DNA from: an uncultured Prevotella sp.
GTDB lineage: Bacteria; Bacteroidota; Bacteroidia; Bacteroidales; Bacteroidaceae
Direction of reading: 5' to 3'
Length of the DNA stretch: 5,807 nt
NCBI GenBank assembly: GCA_900770515.1
Contig: CAAHDP010000016.1
Coordinates: 1-5,807 of the forward strand
The notes under the pieces were generated by a model, which saw nothing but the letters and a program-made list of their open reading frames with translations, was not told where the DNA came from and ran no database searches. Within the stretch, counting starts at the first letter, position 1. Each line of letters opens with the position of its first letter. The translations under genes were made by a program, and so were the position numbers. Positions 4,408 to 5,807 of the stretch are shown here, piece after piece.

Positions 4408-5807
4408 ATGAAGCAATTTATGGATGAAAACTTCCTGCTTGACACAAAGACTGCGCAGGACCTTTTCCACAATCATGCGGCTAAGATGCCAATCATCGAT
4501 TATCATTGCCACCTCATCCCTGAGATGGTTGCTAATGATCACAAGTTCAAGAGCATTACAGAGCTTTGGCTCGGTGGTGACCACTACAAGTGGCGTGCTA
4601 TGCGTACCAACGGTGTAGACGAGCGTTTCTGCACAGGTACTGATACTAGCGACTGGGAGAAGTTCGAGAAATGGGCAGAGACTGTACCATATACATTCCG
4701 TAACCCTCTGTATCACTGGACTCACCTGGAACTCAAGACTGCCTTCGGTATCGACAAGCAGTTGAGCCCTAAGACAGCTCGTGAAATCTATGACGAGTGT
4801 AACGAGAAGTTGCAGCTGCCAGAGTTCAGCGCTCGCGGCTTGATGCGTCACTATAACGTAGAGTGCGTTTGTACTACAGACGACCCAATCGATGATCTCC
4901 GTTATCACAAGCAGACACGTGAGAGTGGTTTCGAAATCAAGATGATTCCTGCTTGGCGTCCTGACAAGGCTATGAACATCGAGAAGCCAGACTTCGCTGA
5001 ATATATGAACAAGTTGGGTGAGGTAGCTGGTGTTACCCTCACTACATTCCAGGATATGGTAGATGCTCTCCAGAAGCGTCACGACTTCTTCACTGAGAAT
5101 GGCTGTAAGTTGAGCGACCATGGTATCGAGGAGTTCTACGATGAGCCATACACAGATTCTCAGATTGAGACTATCTTTGCTAAGGCTATGCGTGGCCAGC
5201 AGCTTTCAGCACTCGAAATCCGTCAGTACAAGCATGCATTCCTTAAGGTTTGCGCTGAGATGGATCACGCTGCCGACTGGACTCAGCAGTACCACTATGG
5301 TGCTATCCGCGACAACAATACATTGATGTACAATAAGCTCGGTGCTGATACTGGTTTCGACTCAATCGGTGAGTTCACTACAGCTAAGGCTATGAGCAGC
5401 TTCCTCAATGAATTGAACATGGAAGGCAAGTTGACACGTACTATCCTCTATACTTTGAACCCATGCGCCAACGAGGTTATCGCTACTATGCTCGGTAACT
5501 TCCAGGATGGTTCTTGCCCAGGCAAGATTCAGTTCGGTTCAGGCTGGTGGTTCAACGATCAGCTCGATGGTATGACCCGTCAGATGAACGCTCTCTCAGT
5601 ATTGGGTCTCTTGAGCCGTTTCGTAGGTATGTTGACCGACTCACGTTCATTCCTCAGCTACCCACGTCACGAGTACTTCCGTCGTTTGCTCTGCAACCTC
5701 CTCGGCAATGATGTAGAGAAGGGCTTGCTTCCTAACGACATGGAGAGCCTCTCTCGCATGGTAGAGGACATCTCTTACAACAACGCTCGCAACTACTTCA
5801 AGTTCTA
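4408..5807 (+). CDS. uxaC: Glucuronate isomerase (uronate isomerase), nearly complete
   Basis: 466 codons are visible before the window ends two bases into the next codon (TA). The enzyme interconverts D-glucuronate with D-fructuronate and D-galacturonate with D-tagaturonate in the cytoplasm, the entry step of uronate catabolism. It belongs to the amidohydrolase-like barrel superfamily. The N-terminal metal motif is IIDYHCHL, with His33 and His35. Other family blocks are NPLYHWTHLELK near residue 100, CTTDDP (155-160), AWRPDK (182-187), GSGWWFNDQ (377-385) and TDSRSFLSYPRHEYFRR (410-426). Family length is about 468-470 residues, so only a residue or two, or just the stop, is missing. Codon use is strongly biased (CGT, GGT, AAC, AAG, CAC preferred), more so than in its neighbours, suggesting high expression. 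Other uronate genes such as uxuB or uxuA may lie further downstream. Confidence 0.95.
   Translation, partial: MKQFMDENFLLDTKTAQDLFHNHAAKMPIIDYHCHLIPEMVANDHKFKSITELWLGGDHYKWRAMRTNGVDERFCTGTDTSDWEKFEKWAETVPYTFRNPLYHWTHLELKTAFGIDKQLSPKTAREIYDECNEKLQLPEFSARGLMRHYNVECVCTTDDPIDDLRYHKQTRESGFEIKMIPAWRPDKAMNIEKPDFAEYMNKLGEVAGVTLTTFQDMVDALQKRHDFFTENGCKLSDHGIEEFYDEPYTDSQIETIFAKAMRGQQLSALEIRQYKHAFLKVCAEMDHAADWTQQYHYGAIRDNNTLMYNKLGADTGFDSIGEFTTAKAMSSFLNELNMEGKLTRTILYTLNPCANEVIATMLGNFQDGSCPGKIQFGSGWWFNDQLDGMTRQMNALSVLGLLSRFVGMLTDSRSFLSYPRHEYFRRLLCNLLGNDVEKGLLPNDMESLSRMVEDISYNNARNYFKF

Noticed and set aside
4345..5121. Minus-strand open frame of 258 codons opposite uxaC
   Set aside because: It lies opposite the well-supported uxaC gene and its promoter, and resembles no family I know. 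Its openness is explained by the strong codon bias of uxaC, which avoids reverse-strand stops.

Overview
The window reads as an ordinary chromosomal segment of a Bacteroidales bacterium, most likely Prevotella/Segatella. The evidence is Bacteroidetes-type promoter elements (TAnnTTTG boxes), A/T-rich start regions without Shine-Dalgarno sequences, and protein sequences of Bacteroidales style. The genus is an inference, not a proven assignment.

Layout: (1) 1-167, the last 54 codons of an M13 (neprilysin/PepO-like) metallopeptidase on the + strand. (2) 168-396, a gap between converging genes, filled by a nested palindromic REP-like element. (3) 397-2118, a minus-strand pair: truA (tRNA pseudouridine synthase) followed by an EamA/DMT-type permease, probably co-transcribed from a promoter near 2200. 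(4) 2119-2340, a divergent promoter region for truA and dapA. (5) 2341-3228, dapA (lysine/diaminopimelate pathway). (6) 3229-3339, an unusual array of 7-bp repeats that flips strand half-way. (7) 3340-4227, an AraC-family regulator. (8) 4228-4407, a regulatory gap with a second heptamer hairpin, a long inverted repeat that looks like a pair of operators, and a promoter. (9) 4408 to the window end, uxaC (glucuronate isomerase), complete except for its last one or two codons.

The genes do not form one pathway. dapA and truA are housekeeping genes, and uxaC belongs to uronate (pectin/glucuronan) catabolism. The AraC regulator lies just upstream of uxaC on the same strand and might control it or a linked sugar locus, but the sequence does not prove this.

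I see no phage, CRISPR, toxin-antitoxin or other defence system, no tRNA or rRNA, and no intact mobile element. The less ordinary content is between the genes: the REP-like palindrome, three sets of 7-bp-phased repeats (two of them changing strand to give hairpins), and the inverted repeat in front of uxaC.
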